Below, piece after piece: positions 1 to 7,462 of a stretch of 64,000 bases of DNA. Below the pieces are notes generated by a model, which saw nothing but the letters and a program-made list of their open reading frames with translations, had not been told where the DNA came from and made no database searches. Location of the stretch: NCBI RefSeq assembly GCF_013385985.1, contig NZ_JACAOY010000006.1:266671-330670 (forward strand), read 5' to 3'. A program made the position numbers and the translations under genes. The DNA comes from Pseudomonas sp. B6002 (GTDB lineage Bacteria > Pseudomonadota > Gammaproteobacteria > Pseudomonadales > Pseudomonadaceae). Position 1 is the stretch's first letter. Every line of letters starts with the position of its first letter.

Positions 1-43
1 CACCGCCTTCGCAGCCTCGCTATAGCTCGACAACTCCTACAAG
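1..43. repeat. REP-like arm, class D (cut by window edge)
   Basis: The first 43 bases (core CCGCCTTCGCAGCCTCGCT, ending CTCCTACAAG) match the left arm of the inverted repeat at 33597-33707. Only one arm is visible because the window begins here, so this is probably the right end of a REPIN downstream of an upstream gene. Confidence 0.6.
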
Positions 44-144
44 TGATCTCCATAGGCGGGAGAAGATGTCTGGCTTCGAATGACATCAAATTGTCATCTA
101 CTCACCACTTGTCTGCCACATTCCCTCGCTACTGTCCTCGCCAA

Positions 145-158
145 TGAGATCGATCTCA
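145..158. promoter_or_regulatory. Perfect 14-bp palindrome, likely LacI-family operator
   Basis: TGAGATCGATCTCA is a perfect palindrome with a central CG, the layout typical of LacI/GalR operators. It ends 11 bases before the ATG of the LacI-family gene at 170, so it lies in that gene's leader and would suit autorepression. A second weaker inverted repeat, TGACA-N6-TGTCA, sits at 81-96. Binding is inferred, not shown. Confidence 0.5.
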
Positions 159-169
159 AGCGAGTGACA

Positions 170-1189
170 ATGACTGACTTGAAAGACGTTGCACGGCTGG
201 CTGGCGTATCTCGCGCCACCGCCGCCCGCACCTTTGCTTCCCCCGACCAGGTGCGCCCGACCACCCGTGAACAGGTGTTCGCTGCCGCCCGTGAATTGGG
301 GTTCCGGCCCAATCTGCTGGGTCGCCAGTTGCGCCTGCAAACCACCCAGTTGATCGGCGTAGTCGTGCCCAACCTGCTCAACCCGGTGTTCGCCGAACAG
401 TTCCAGGCCATGGAGCGCGCCGCGCGGTTGCGTGGCTACAGCCTGTTGCTGGCCACCACCGACTACAACAGCGAGCGCGAGAGCATTGTGGTGGAAGAAC
501 TGCTGCGCCAACGGGTCGACGGCCTGGTGCTGACGGTCACCGATGCCGAGAGCAATGCCGTGCTCAGCAGCCTGAACACCGAGCAAACCCCGTTTGTGCT
601 GGCTTATCACCAACCGAGCAACCCCAACTACAGCGCCGTGTCGGTGGACAACCGTGCCGGCATGGCCCTGGCCACCCGTTATTTGCTGGAGGCCGGGCAC
701 CGCCGCATCAGCATGGTCGCCGGCCCCGCGTTGCAGTCCGACCGGGCGCGCCTGCGCTACGCCGGTTACTGCGACGCCATGAACGAATACGGCCTCGACA
801 GCCGCCCGGTGATCGAAATGCCGGCCCACACCCAAGCTGAATTCGCCGCGATCGAACCGTTCCTGCAGGGGCCGGACGCACCCACTGCGCTGGTGTGTTC
901 CAACGATTTCCTGGCCATCAGCCTGATCGCCGAACTGCGCCGCAACCGCTGGAACGTCCCCGAACAACTCTCGGTGATGGGCTTTGATGGCATCAGCCTC
1001 GGCACCCAGATGCACCCGACCCTGTGCAGCGTGGTGCAGCCCATCGCGCTGCTTGCCAGCACCGTGATTGACCAGTTGCTGGCGCAGATCGCCGGCAACG
1101 ATCCGATTTCCCATTGCCTGCCTTGCCATATCCGGCCGGGCGACAGCACCCAACCCCATGAGGAGACGCCTGATGCGCGCGTTCAGTAA
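170..1189 (+). CDS. LacI-family transcriptional regulator
   Basis: 339-residue DNA-binding repressor/activator. The N-terminus (MTDLKDVARLAGVSRATAAR) is a classic LacI helix-turn-helix plus hinge, followed by a periplasmic-binding-protein-like effector domain (IGVVVPNLLNPVFAEQ; SVDNRAG; MGFDG near the C-terminus). The open frame extends 30 codons upstream to 80, but the HTH normally starts within a few residues of Met, so ATG 170 is chosen. Its 3' end overlaps the ABC binding-protein gene by 17 bp, which argues that it is co-transcribed with and controls the transporter. Its effector is unknown; a glycerophosphodiester or derived product is an inference from the neighbours. Confidence 0.9.
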   Translation: MTDLKDVARLAGVSRATAARTFASPDQVRPTTREQVFAAARELGFRPNLLGRQLRLQTTQLIGVVVPNLLNPVFAEQFQAMERAARLRGYSLLLATTDYNSERESIVVEELLRQRVDGLVLTVTDAESNAVLSSLNTEQTPFVLAYHQPSNPNYSAVSVDNRAGMALATRYLLEAGHRRISMVAGPALQSDRARLRYAGYCDAMNEYGLDSRPVIEMPAHTQAEFAAIEPFLQGPDAPTALVCSNDFLAISLIAELRRNRWNVPEQLSVMGFDGISLGTQMHPTLCSVVQPIALLASTVIDQLLAQIAGNDPISHCLPCHIRPGDSTQPHEETPDARVQ

Positions 1190-2177
1190 AACCCTGGCAG
1201 CCGTGCTGCTGTGTGGTGCCGCCAGCCTGGCCCAGGCCGCCGAAACCGCTATCTGCTACAACTGCCCGCCCGACTGGGCCGACTGGGGCACCCAGCTCAA
1301 GGCCATCGCCGCCAGCACCGGTGTGCAAGTGCCGCTGGACAACAAGAACTCCGGCCAGTCCCTGGCGCAGTTGGTTGCCGAAAAAGCCGCGCCCGTGGCC
1401 GACGTCGTTTACTACGGCGTGACCTTCGGCCTGCAAGCGCAGAAGGCCGATGTAGTGGGCACCTACAAACCCAAGGCCTGGGACCAGATTCCTGCCGGTT
1501 TGAAAGACCCGGCCGGCCACTGGTTCGCAATCCACTCCGGCACCTTGGGCATCATGGTCAACGTCGATGCGCTGGGTGGTTTGCCGGTGCCGCAAAGCTG
1601 GGCCGACCTGCTCAAGCCTGAGTACAAAGGCATGGTTGGCTACCTCGACCCGTCCAGCGCGTTTGTCGGCTACGTCTCGGCTGTGGCGATCAACCGCGCC
1701 ATGGGCGGCGACCTGGACAACTTCGCGCCGGCCATCGACTACTTCCAGAAACTGGCGAAAAACGCCCCCATCGTGCCCAAGCAAACCGCGTATGCGCGGG
1801 TGCTGTCGGGTGAGCTGCCCATCCTGGTGGACTACGACTTCAACGCCTACCGCGCCCGCTACAAGGACAACGCCAACGTCGCCTTCGTGATCCCCCAGGA
1901 AGGCAGCATCAGCGTGCCCTACGTGATGAGCCTGGTGGCCAACGCACCACACCGCGCCAATGCCGAGAAAGTCCTCGACTTCGTGCTGTCGGACGAAGGC
2001 CAGGCACTCTGGGCCAAGGCCTACCTGCGCCCGGTGCGCCCGATGAAAATGCCGGCTGACGTGGCGGCACAGTTCCTGCCTGACAGCGACTACGCCCGCG
2101 CCGGTGTGGTGGACTACGAAAAAATGGCCGCTGTGCAGGAAGCCTTCGCCGCCCGTTACCTGAACGAGGTCAAGTAA
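1173..2177 (+). CDS. ABC transporter periplasmic substrate-binding protein
   Basis: 334 residues with a signal peptide (MRAFSKTLAAVLLCGAASLA, cleavage after AQA). The mature part resembles the iron/polyamine/2-aminoethylphosphonate group of extracellular solute-binding proteins (DVVYYGVTFGLQAQ, SGTLGIMVNVDALGG, LSGELPILVDYDFNAYRARY). The start at 1173 is preceded by GAGGAGA and overlaps the end of the LacI gene; Met codons further upstream lack a signal peptide. It is the first gene of an importer operon. The substrate is not evident from its sequence; the phosphodiesterase gene at the end of the operon suggests a phosphodiester. Confidence 0.88.
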   Translation: MRAFSKTLAAVLLCGAASLAQAAETAICYNCPPDWADWGTQLKAIAASTGVQVPLDNKNSGQSLAQLVAEKAAPVADVVYYGVTFGLQAQKADVVGTYKPKAWDQIPAGLKDPAGHWFAIHSGTLGIMVNVDALGGLPVPQSWADLLKPEYKGMVGYLDPSSAFVGYVSAVAINRAMGGDLDNFAPAIDYFQKLAKNAPIVPKQTAYARVLSGELPILVDYDFNAYRARYKDNANVAFVIPQEGSISVPYVMSLVANAPHRANAEKVLDFVLSDEGQALWAKAYLRPVRPMKMPADVAAQFLPDSDYARAGVVDYEKMAAVQEAFAARYLNEVK

Positions 2178-2996
2178 GTGGCAGCGTCCGCAAAACACGC
2201 AAGCTGGGCTTTGGCTCCCGCGTTTGCTGTGCTGCTCGCATTCTGGCTGTTGCCGCTGGCGCACCTGGTGCTACTTGGCGCCGAGAGCCGCGACGCGAAT
2301 GGCAGCGGCTACTGGCAGGTGCTCAGCAGCGCGCAGTACCTGGGCAGCCTGGGGCAAACCTTGATCCTGGCCGTGGTGGTGACGCTGGTCGCGTTGGTGA
2401 TCGGCGGCATCAGTGGCGTGTTCCTCGCTCGACACCAGTTCTTCGGGCGCTCGGCATTGGTGGCGTTGCTCACTTTTCCTTTGGCCTTTCCCGGCGTGGT
2501 GGTGGGTTTCCTGGTGATCCTGCTGGCCGGCCGTCAAGGCTTGCTGGCTTCACTGGGCCTGCAACTGGCCGGTGAGCGCTGGATCTTCGCCTACTCGCTG
2601 GCGGGTTTGTTCGTGGGCTACCTGTACTTCTCGATTCCGCGGGTGATTCTCACGGTGATGGCGGCGTGCGAGAGCCTCGACCGCAGCCTGGAGGAGGCTG
2701 CGCATTCCCTGGGTGCGGGGCTTTGGCGCGTGGTGTGCGACGTGATCGTACCGGGGTTGGCGCCTGCGTTGGCGTCGTGCGGGGCGATCTGTTTTGCCAC
2801 GTCCATGGGCGCCTTCGGTACGGCCTTTACCTTGGGCACGCGGCTCAATGTCACACCGGTGGCGATCTACAACGTGTTCACCAACTACGCCAACTTTGCC
2901 GTCGCCGCTGCGCTGTCGGTGGTGCTGGGCGCGGTGACCTGGGCAGTGTTGCTGCTCACCCGGCGCCTGGTGAAAAACGCGGGGACTGTGCTGTGA
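2178..2996 (+). CDS. ABC transporter inner-membrane permease 1
   Basis: 272 residues starting with GTG immediately after the stop codon of the binding-protein gene. Six or so hydrophobic segments and the EAA loop (EEAAHSLGAGLWRVV, then IVPGLAP) identify a binding-protein-dependent permease of the PotB/AfuB type. It overlaps the second permease gene by 4 bp (GTGA), so the two subunits are translationally coupled and presumably form a heterodimeric channel. Confidence 0.9.
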   Translation: MAASAKHASWALAPAFAVLLAFWLLPLAHLVLLGAESRDANGSGYWQVLSSAQYLGSLGQTLILAVVVTLVALVIGGISGVFLARHQFFGRSALVALLTFPLAFPGVVVGFLVILLAGRQGLLASLGLQLAGERWIFAYSLAGLFVGYLYFSIPRVILTVMAACESLDRSLEEAAHSLGAGLWRVVCDVIVPGLAPALASCGAICFATSMGAFGTAFTLGTRLNVTPVAIYNVFTNYANFAVAAALSVVLGAVTWAVLLLTRRLVKNAGTVL

Positions 2997-3787
2997 AACG
3001 CTCATCGCTGTTTGTGATTCAACTGCTGTTCACTTTGCTGGTGTGCGCCTTCATGCTGGTGCCGGTGCTGATGTCATTGCTGGCCGGTTTAACCCGCAAC
3101 TTCTTCGTCGGCCTGTCGAGCGGCTTGACCTTCGACTGGCTGATCCAGGTGTGGCAAGCCTATTCGCCCACCGTGTGGCTGTCGCTGCAACTGGCCCTGG
3201 CTTGCGCGGTGTGCGTCTGCGTGATCGGCGTACCGGCGGCCTACGCCCTGGTGCGCATGAACAACCGCTTCAGCCGCGCCTTCGAAGAGTTGATGGTGCT
3301 GCCGGTGGCCATGCCCGGCTTGGCCAGTGCACTGGCCTTGCTGTTGACCTACGGCCAGTTCGGCAGCTTTCGCAGCAGTTGGCTGTTCATCCTGGTCGGC
3401 CACGTGCTGTTCACCCTGCCGTTCCTGGTGCGCCCGGTGATGGCGGTGATGCAGCGCCAACAACTGCCGGTGCTGGAAGAGGCGGCGGCCAGTCTTGGCG
3501 CGGGGCCGATCAAGCGCTTTTTCAGCGTGGTGGTGCCCAACTGCCGGGCCGGGATCCTGGCCGGTGTGCTGATGGTGGTGACCTTGTCCCTGGGTGAGTT
3601 CAACCTGACCTGGATGCTCCACACACCCATGACCAAGACGTTGCCGGTGGGCCTGGCCGACAGCTACGCCTCGGCGCGCCTGGAAATCGCCAGCGCCTAC
3701 ACCCTTATCTTTTTGCTGATGATCGTGCCGCTGCTGATTGCGCTGCAGGCCATCAGTGCCCGTTTGTCCCGTGGAGAGCGTCGATGA
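2993..3787 (+). CDS. ABC transporter inner-membrane permease 2
   Basis: 264 residues starting at GTG 2993, inside the GTGA overlap with permease 1. The open frame extends upstream, but that part is out-of-frame read-through of permease 1 and is Arg/Gly-rich. The protein begins with a transmembrane segment (SSLFVIQLLFTLLVCAFML) and has the EAA loop (EEAAASLGAGPIKRFF, then VVPNCRAG). Partner of the preceding permease. It overlaps the ATPase gene by 4 bp (ATGA). Confidence 0.9.
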   Translation: MKRSSLFVIQLLFTLLVCAFMLVPVLMSLLAGLTRNFFVGLSSGLTFDWLIQVWQAYSPTVWLSLQLALACAVCVCVIGVPAAYALVRMNNRFSRAFEELMVLPVAMPGLASALALLLTYGQFGSFRSSWLFILVGHVLFTLPFLVRPVMAVMQRQQLPVLEEAAASLGAGPIKRFFSVVVPNCRAGILAGVLMVVTLSLGEFNLTWMLHTPMTKTLPVGLADSYASARLEIASAYTLIFLLMIVPLLIALQAISARLSRGERR

Positions 3788-4815
3788 CCGCTATCACTAT
3801 CCGCCTGCAAGGCTGTCGCAAGGCGTTCGCCGACGGCACCGTGGCCGTGCATGACCTGAACCTGACCGTCGAAGGCGGCGAGACCCTGGCGATCCTGGGC
3901 CCATCGGGCTGCGGCAAGACCACCACCTTGCGCCTGATCGCCGGCCTTGAGCGCCCGGACGTGGGCCAGGTGCTGTTTGGTGATCAGGACGTGACCCGCC
4001 TGCCCATCGAGCGCCGCGACGTGGGCATGGTGTTCCAGAACTACGCGCTGTTTCCCAACCTGGATGTGGCCGGGAACATCGTCTACGGCTTGAAGATTCG
4101 CGGCATGGCCGCGCTGGAGCGCAACAAGCGCTGCGATGAACTGCTGGAACTGGTGGGCTTGCAGCACCACGGCAAACGCAGCATCCATGAACTCTCCGGC
4201 GGCCAGCGCCAGCGCGTGGCGTTGGCCCGCGCCTTGGCCCCGCGCCCGAAAGTGTTGTTGCTGGACGAACCCTTGGCCGCCCTCGATGCGCAACTGCGCG
4301 AACGCCTGCGCAGCGAACTCAATGAGCTGCTGCGCGGCCTCGGCATTACCTCGGTGTTCGTCACCCACGACCAGGGCGAAGCCATGGCCCTGGGCGACCG
4401 GATCCTGGTGATGGAGCAGGGGCGTGTCGCGCAGTTGGCGAGCCCGCGGGAGATCTACCAGAAACCGGCCAATGCGTTCGTCGCGGGCTTTGTCGGCAAC
4501 CTCAATGCCTTCCCGGTGATCGCGTCGTCGGCCCATGGTTTGAAAGTCTGCGGCGGCGAGTTGCCGTGGCATGCGGCCGAGCGGCCCAGCACGGTGTATT
4601 GCCGCCCCGAACACCTGAAGGTGATGGAGAGCGAAGGACACTTGCACGGCCACCTGCTGGCGCAGTTCTTCCAGGGCGCGCAAAGCCGTTTGCTGGTGGA
4701 GGTGGGCGGCCCGCAACCGCTGCTGGTGGACAGCAGCGACAACCAGCTCTACGCCGTCGGCGCACCGATTGCCCTGGCGATTGCGCCGCACATGTTGTTT
4801 ACCCTGAATGCTTGA
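3784..4815 (+). CDS. ABC transporter ATP-binding protein
   Basis: 343 residues. Walker A GPSGCGKT at about 39-46, signature LSGGQ at about 137-141, Walker B VLLLDE at about 157-162 and switch His in FVTHDQ near 195. The C-terminal 100 residues form a TOBE-like regulatory domain, as in PotA/FbpC/UgpC-type ATPases. It energises the permease pair encoded just upstream, and the next gene starts 8 bp inside its 3' end. Confidence 0.93.
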   Translation: MTAITIRLQGCRKAFADGTVAVHDLNLTVEGGETLAILGPSGCGKTTTLRLIAGLERPDVGQVLFGDQDVTRLPIERRDVGMVFQNYALFPNLDVAGNIVYGLKIRGMAALERNKRCDELLELVGLQHHGKRSIHELSGGQRQRVALARALAPRPKVLLLDEPLAALDAQLRERLRSELNELLRGLGITSVFVTHDQGEAMALGDRILVMEQGRVAQLASPREIYQKPANAFVAGFVGNLNAFPVIASSAHGLKVCGGELPWHAAERPSTVYCRPEHLKVMESEGHLHGHLLAQFFQGAQSRLLVEVGGPQPLLVDSSDNQLYAVGAPIALAIAPHMLFTLNA

Positions 4816-5659
4816 GACTCTATTAGTGAATCGTCCGTTTCTCGTCGCGCAGATCAGCGACCTGCACCTTAAAGCTGGCCAGCGCCTCACCTATGGGGTG
4901 GTCGATACCCTGGGCGCGCTGCGCCGTGCCGTCGACCATTTGAACGCCAGCCACCCACGGCCCGACATCGTGGTCATCAGTGGCGACCTGGTGGACTTCG
5001 GCCGTGCCGATGAATATGCCGTGCTGCACCCCGAACTCGCACGCCTGCACATGCCGTGCTACTTGGTGCCGGGTAACCACGACACGCGTGGGCCGTTGTT
5101 GGACGCATTTGCCGATCACGCTTACTTGCCAGCGTCGGCCGACGGCCCGCTGGACTGGGTGGTGGACCAACATCCGCTGCGCTTGATCGGCCTGGACTCG
5201 ACCATCCCCGGTGGCCACGGCGGGCAGTTGATCGACAGCCAGTTGCAGTGGCTCGACGAACAGTTGGCACTGCGCCCCGACGCGCCCACTTTGCTGATCC
5301 TGCACCACCCGCCGTTTATCAGCGGCATCGGCCATATGGATCGCGAACCCTTTATCAACGCCGCCGCCCTGGAGCGTGTGGTCGCTCGTCACCCGCAGGT
5401 GGAGCGCCTGCTCTGCGGGCATTTGCATCGCCCGATGCAGCGCCGTTTCGGTGGCAGCCTGAGCTGTGTGTGCCCAGGCACTTCGCACCAGATCGTGCTC
5501 GATTTGCAGGATGCGGCCCCTGCGCATTTCAACCTGGAACCGGCCGGTTACCTGCTGCACCGCTGGGATCAATCCCAAGGGTTGATCAGCCACAACGCGG
5601 TGTTCGGGGACTACCCGGGGCCGTACCCGTTTTATGACGCTCATGGATTGATTGACTAG
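4808..5659 (+). CDS. GpdQ-like metallophosphodiesterase
   Basis: 283 residues. The calcineurin-like metal ligands are all present in order: ISDLH (Asp18, His20), SGDLVDFG (Asp60), GNHD (about 89-92), LHHPP and CGHLH. The overall pattern, including YG after the first motif and a CxPGTxHQ segment, resembles the glycerophosphodiesterase GpdQ of Enterobacter more than the cAMP phosphodiesterase CpdA. Expected to hydrolyse glycerophosphodiesters or other phosphodiesters with a two-metal centre in the cytoplasm. ATG 4808 overlaps the ATPase gene; GTG 4826 is an alternative start. Last gene of the importer operon. Confidence 0.85.
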   Translation: MLETLLVNRPFLVAQISDLHLKAGQRLTYGVVDTLGALRRAVDHLNASHPRPDIVVISGDLVDFGRADEYAVLHPELARLHMPCYLVPGNHDTRGPLLDAFADHAYLPASADGPLDWVVDQHPLRLIGLDSTIPGGHGGQLIDSQLQWLDEQLALRPDAPTLLILHHPPFISGIGHMDREPFINAAALERVVARHPQVERLLCGHLHRPMQRRFGGSLSCVCPGTSHQIVLDLQDAAPAHFNLEPAGYLLHRWDQSQGLISHNAVFGDYPGPYPFYDAHGLID

Positions 5660-5714
5660 CCGTTTACGGAGGTCCACTTCGCACAACTAAGTCGTTGAAC
5701 GTTAGTTAACGCAC

Positions 5715-5735
5715 CGGCCAACCCGAGTTTGGCCG
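5715..5735 (+). other. Hairpin between phosphodiesterase and porin genes
   Basis: CGGCCAA-N7-TTGGCCG forms a 7-bp stem. A T-run appears only about 20 bases later, so this is at best a weak terminator or mRNA-stabilising stem separating the importer operon from the porin gene. Confidence 0.3.
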
Positions 5736-5797
5736 AGTGCTTCCTGCTGCCCATTTTTTGCGCCCGGAACTTGAATTCCGCGCCGGAGCTCGTCCTG

Positions 5798-7117
5798 ATG
5801 AAAGCCACTTTGAATGTATTAAGCGTATTGACCGGTACCTTGGGCGTGGCCCTGAGCCCCTTGGCCTCGGCTGATTTCCTGGGGGACAGCAAAGCCAACT
5901 TGAACATGCGCAACTTCTACTTCAATAACGATAACCGTGACGGTGCTGCGGCACCGTCGAAGACCGAAGAGTGGGGTCAGGCATTTATCCTCAACTATCA
6001 GTCGGGCTTTACCGACGGCACGGTCGGCTTTGGTCTGGATGCGATCGGCATGCTCGGCGTGACCCTCGACAGCGGCGCCGGCCGCCATGTGGGCAGTTCG
6101 ATGATCCCCAACGATGACGGCAAGGCTGCCGACAGCTGGGCCCGTGGCGGCGCAACGGCCAAGGCGCGTTTCGCCCAGAGCGAACTGCGTTACGGCTACC
6201 TGCGGCCGAACCTGCCGATCCTGGTGAGTAACGATGGCCGCCTGTTGCCGCAGTCGTTCGAAGGCGGGCAGATCACCAGCAAGGACATCGACAACCTGAC
6301 CCTGATCGGCGGCCAGCTGCAACACACCACCGGACGCGGTTCCAGTGACCGCAGTGGGTTGGCGGCGGCCGGTGGCACCCAGGAAAGCAATAAATTCAAC
6401 TACGCCGGCGCCGATTACCAGGTGACCAAGGACCTGATGGTCCAGTACTACTACGCCAACCTTGAGGATTATTACCAACAGCACTTTGCCGGATTGATCC
6501 ACGTGTTGCCGCTGGGTGATTACGGCTCGTTGAAAACCGACCTGCGCTACTTCAAGACCACCTCCGACGGCAAAAACAGCAGCGCGGCCGGGCGCGCCGA
6601 GGGCTACAAGTTCAGCGGCTATACCAAGAACGGCACGGGTGAAATCGACAACAACACTTGGAGCGCGGCGTTCATCTATTCGCTCGGCCCGCACGCCATC
6701 ACGGCGGGTTACCAGCAAGTGTCGGACGACAGCAACTTCGCCCAGCTCAACCAGGGTGGTCTGGTGAACAAAGGGGAGGGCGGTTCCAGCCTCTACCTCT
6801 ACACCGACCGCACCGTGCAGACCTTCATCCAGGCCGGCGAGCGCACGGCGTTTGCGCAATACGCCTACGACTTCGTCGCACTGGGCCTGCCGGGGCTGAA
6901 GGCGTCGGTGATGTACCTCAAGGGCGACCATATCCTCACCACCGCCGGCAACAACGCCAGCGAATGGGAGCGGGATATCTCCCTGGATTACGTGGTGCAG
7001 AGCGGCACGTTCAAGAACGTCGGGTTTGGCTGGCGCAACGGCGTATCGCGCAGCGAAGTCGCACGGGACCAGGACCAGAACCGCGTATTCGTCAGCTACT
7101 CGATCCCCCTGCTATAA
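5798..7117 (+). CDS. OprD-family outer-membrane porin
   Basis: 439 residues, about the usual size for OprD/Occ channels. A signal peptide (MKATLNVLSVLTGTLG, cleaved before DFLGDSKANL) precedes the OprD hallmark N-terminus, SKANLNMRNFYFNND. The C-terminus FVSYSIPLL ends with alternating hydrophobic residues as in a terminal beta-strand. GGAG lies 9 bases before ATG 5798; the frame upstream of it has no signal-like sequence. It lies 138 bp after the phosphodiesterase gene on the same strand, so it probably supplies outer-membrane entry for the same substrate. Confidence 0.92.
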   Translation: MKATLNVLSVLTGTLGVALSPLASADFLGDSKANLNMRNFYFNNDNRDGAAAPSKTEEWGQAFILNYQSGFTDGTVGFGLDAIGMLGVTLDSGAGRHVGSSMIPNDDGKAADSWARGGATAKARFAQSELRYGYLRPNLPILVSNDGRLLPQSFEGGQITSKDIDNLTLIGGQLQHTTGRGSSDRSGLAAAGGTQESNKFNYAGADYQVTKDLMVQYYYANLEDYYQQHFAGLIHVLPLGDYGSLKTDLRYFKTTSDGKNSSAAGRAEGYKFSGYTKNGTGEIDNNTWSAAFIYSLGPHAITAGYQQVSDDSNFAQLNQGGLVNKGEGGSSLYLYTDRTVQTFIQAGERTAFAQYAYDFVALGLPGLKASVMYLKGDHILTTAGNNASEWERDISLDYVVQSGTFKNVGFGWRNGVSRSEVARDQDQNRVFVSYSIPLL

Positions 7118-7125
7118 ACCCGATC

Positions 7126-7236
7126 TTTGTAGTGAGCGGGCTCGCCCCGCGCCGCGCCAGCCCAGACACCGCCCATTCACGGGAGAAATCGAGTGCCTGG
7201 GACAACGCAGCGCGGGGCAAGCCCGCTCACTACAAA
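7126..7236. repeat. REPIN, class A
   Basis: Inverted pair of REP arms: TTTGTAGTGAGCGGGCTCG at the left and its complement (GCGGGGCAAGCCCGCTCACT, then ACAAA) at the right, enclosing about 60 bp. Each arm can itself fold into a hairpin. It lies just after the porin gene and may act as a transcript end or mRNA-stabilising structure. Confidence 0.85.
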
Positions 7237-7251
7237 GGGTGATAACTGGCA

Positions 7252-7362
7252 TCAAGACACCAGGCGGCCAATCACGGCCAGCGCCAAGGCAAGGGCACCG
7301 ATACTGAGCAAGGTGAAGACCAGCGCAACCACATGCGCCAACACGACGGTCAACGGGTGCAT
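7252..7362 (-). CDS. Small hydrophobic protein (36 aa), possible membrane peptide
   Basis: Starting at ATG 7362 the product is 36 residues, MHPLTVVLAHVV followed by an almost uninterrupted hydrophobic stretch ending GRLVS, i.e. one transmembrane helix. An AGGAAG ribosome-binding site sits 7 bases upstream. That site is part of a hairpin (GTGCTTCCT paired with AGGAAGCAC, 7366-7392), which could limit access. I do not recognise a family. It faces the porin gene across a REPIN. Confidence 0.45.
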   Translation of the reverse strand: MHPLTVVLAHVVALVFTLLSIGALALALAVIGRLVS

Positions 7363-7365
7363 GGT

Positions 7366-7392
7366 GTGCTTCCTGAGGAATTGAGGAAGCAC
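7366..7392 (-). promoter_or_regulatory. Hairpin sequestering the RBS of the 36-aa ORF
   Basis: A perfect 9-bp stem (GTGCTTCCT/AGGAAGCAC) with a 9-base loop. On the minus strand its 3' arm contains AGGAAG, the ribosome-binding site of the small ORF starting at 7362. The structure is directly visible; any regulatory role is inferred. Confidence 0.4.
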
Positions 7393-7462
7393 GATTATGA
7401 AAAGCCCCTGCCAGCGGATACAGACGCTGGCGGATATTTCAGTGATAAGCAAAAGCCAAGGT

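Noticed and set aside
98-1159. Long open frame opposite the LacI gene (353 codons)
   Set aside because: Low-complexity His/Gly/Val-rich translation, typical of the antisense strand of a high-GC gene; no RBS or domain.
993-2264. 423-codon open frame opposite the binding-protein gene
   Set aside because: It mirrors a gene with signal peptide and conserved motifs; the composition is that of antisense high-GC DNA.
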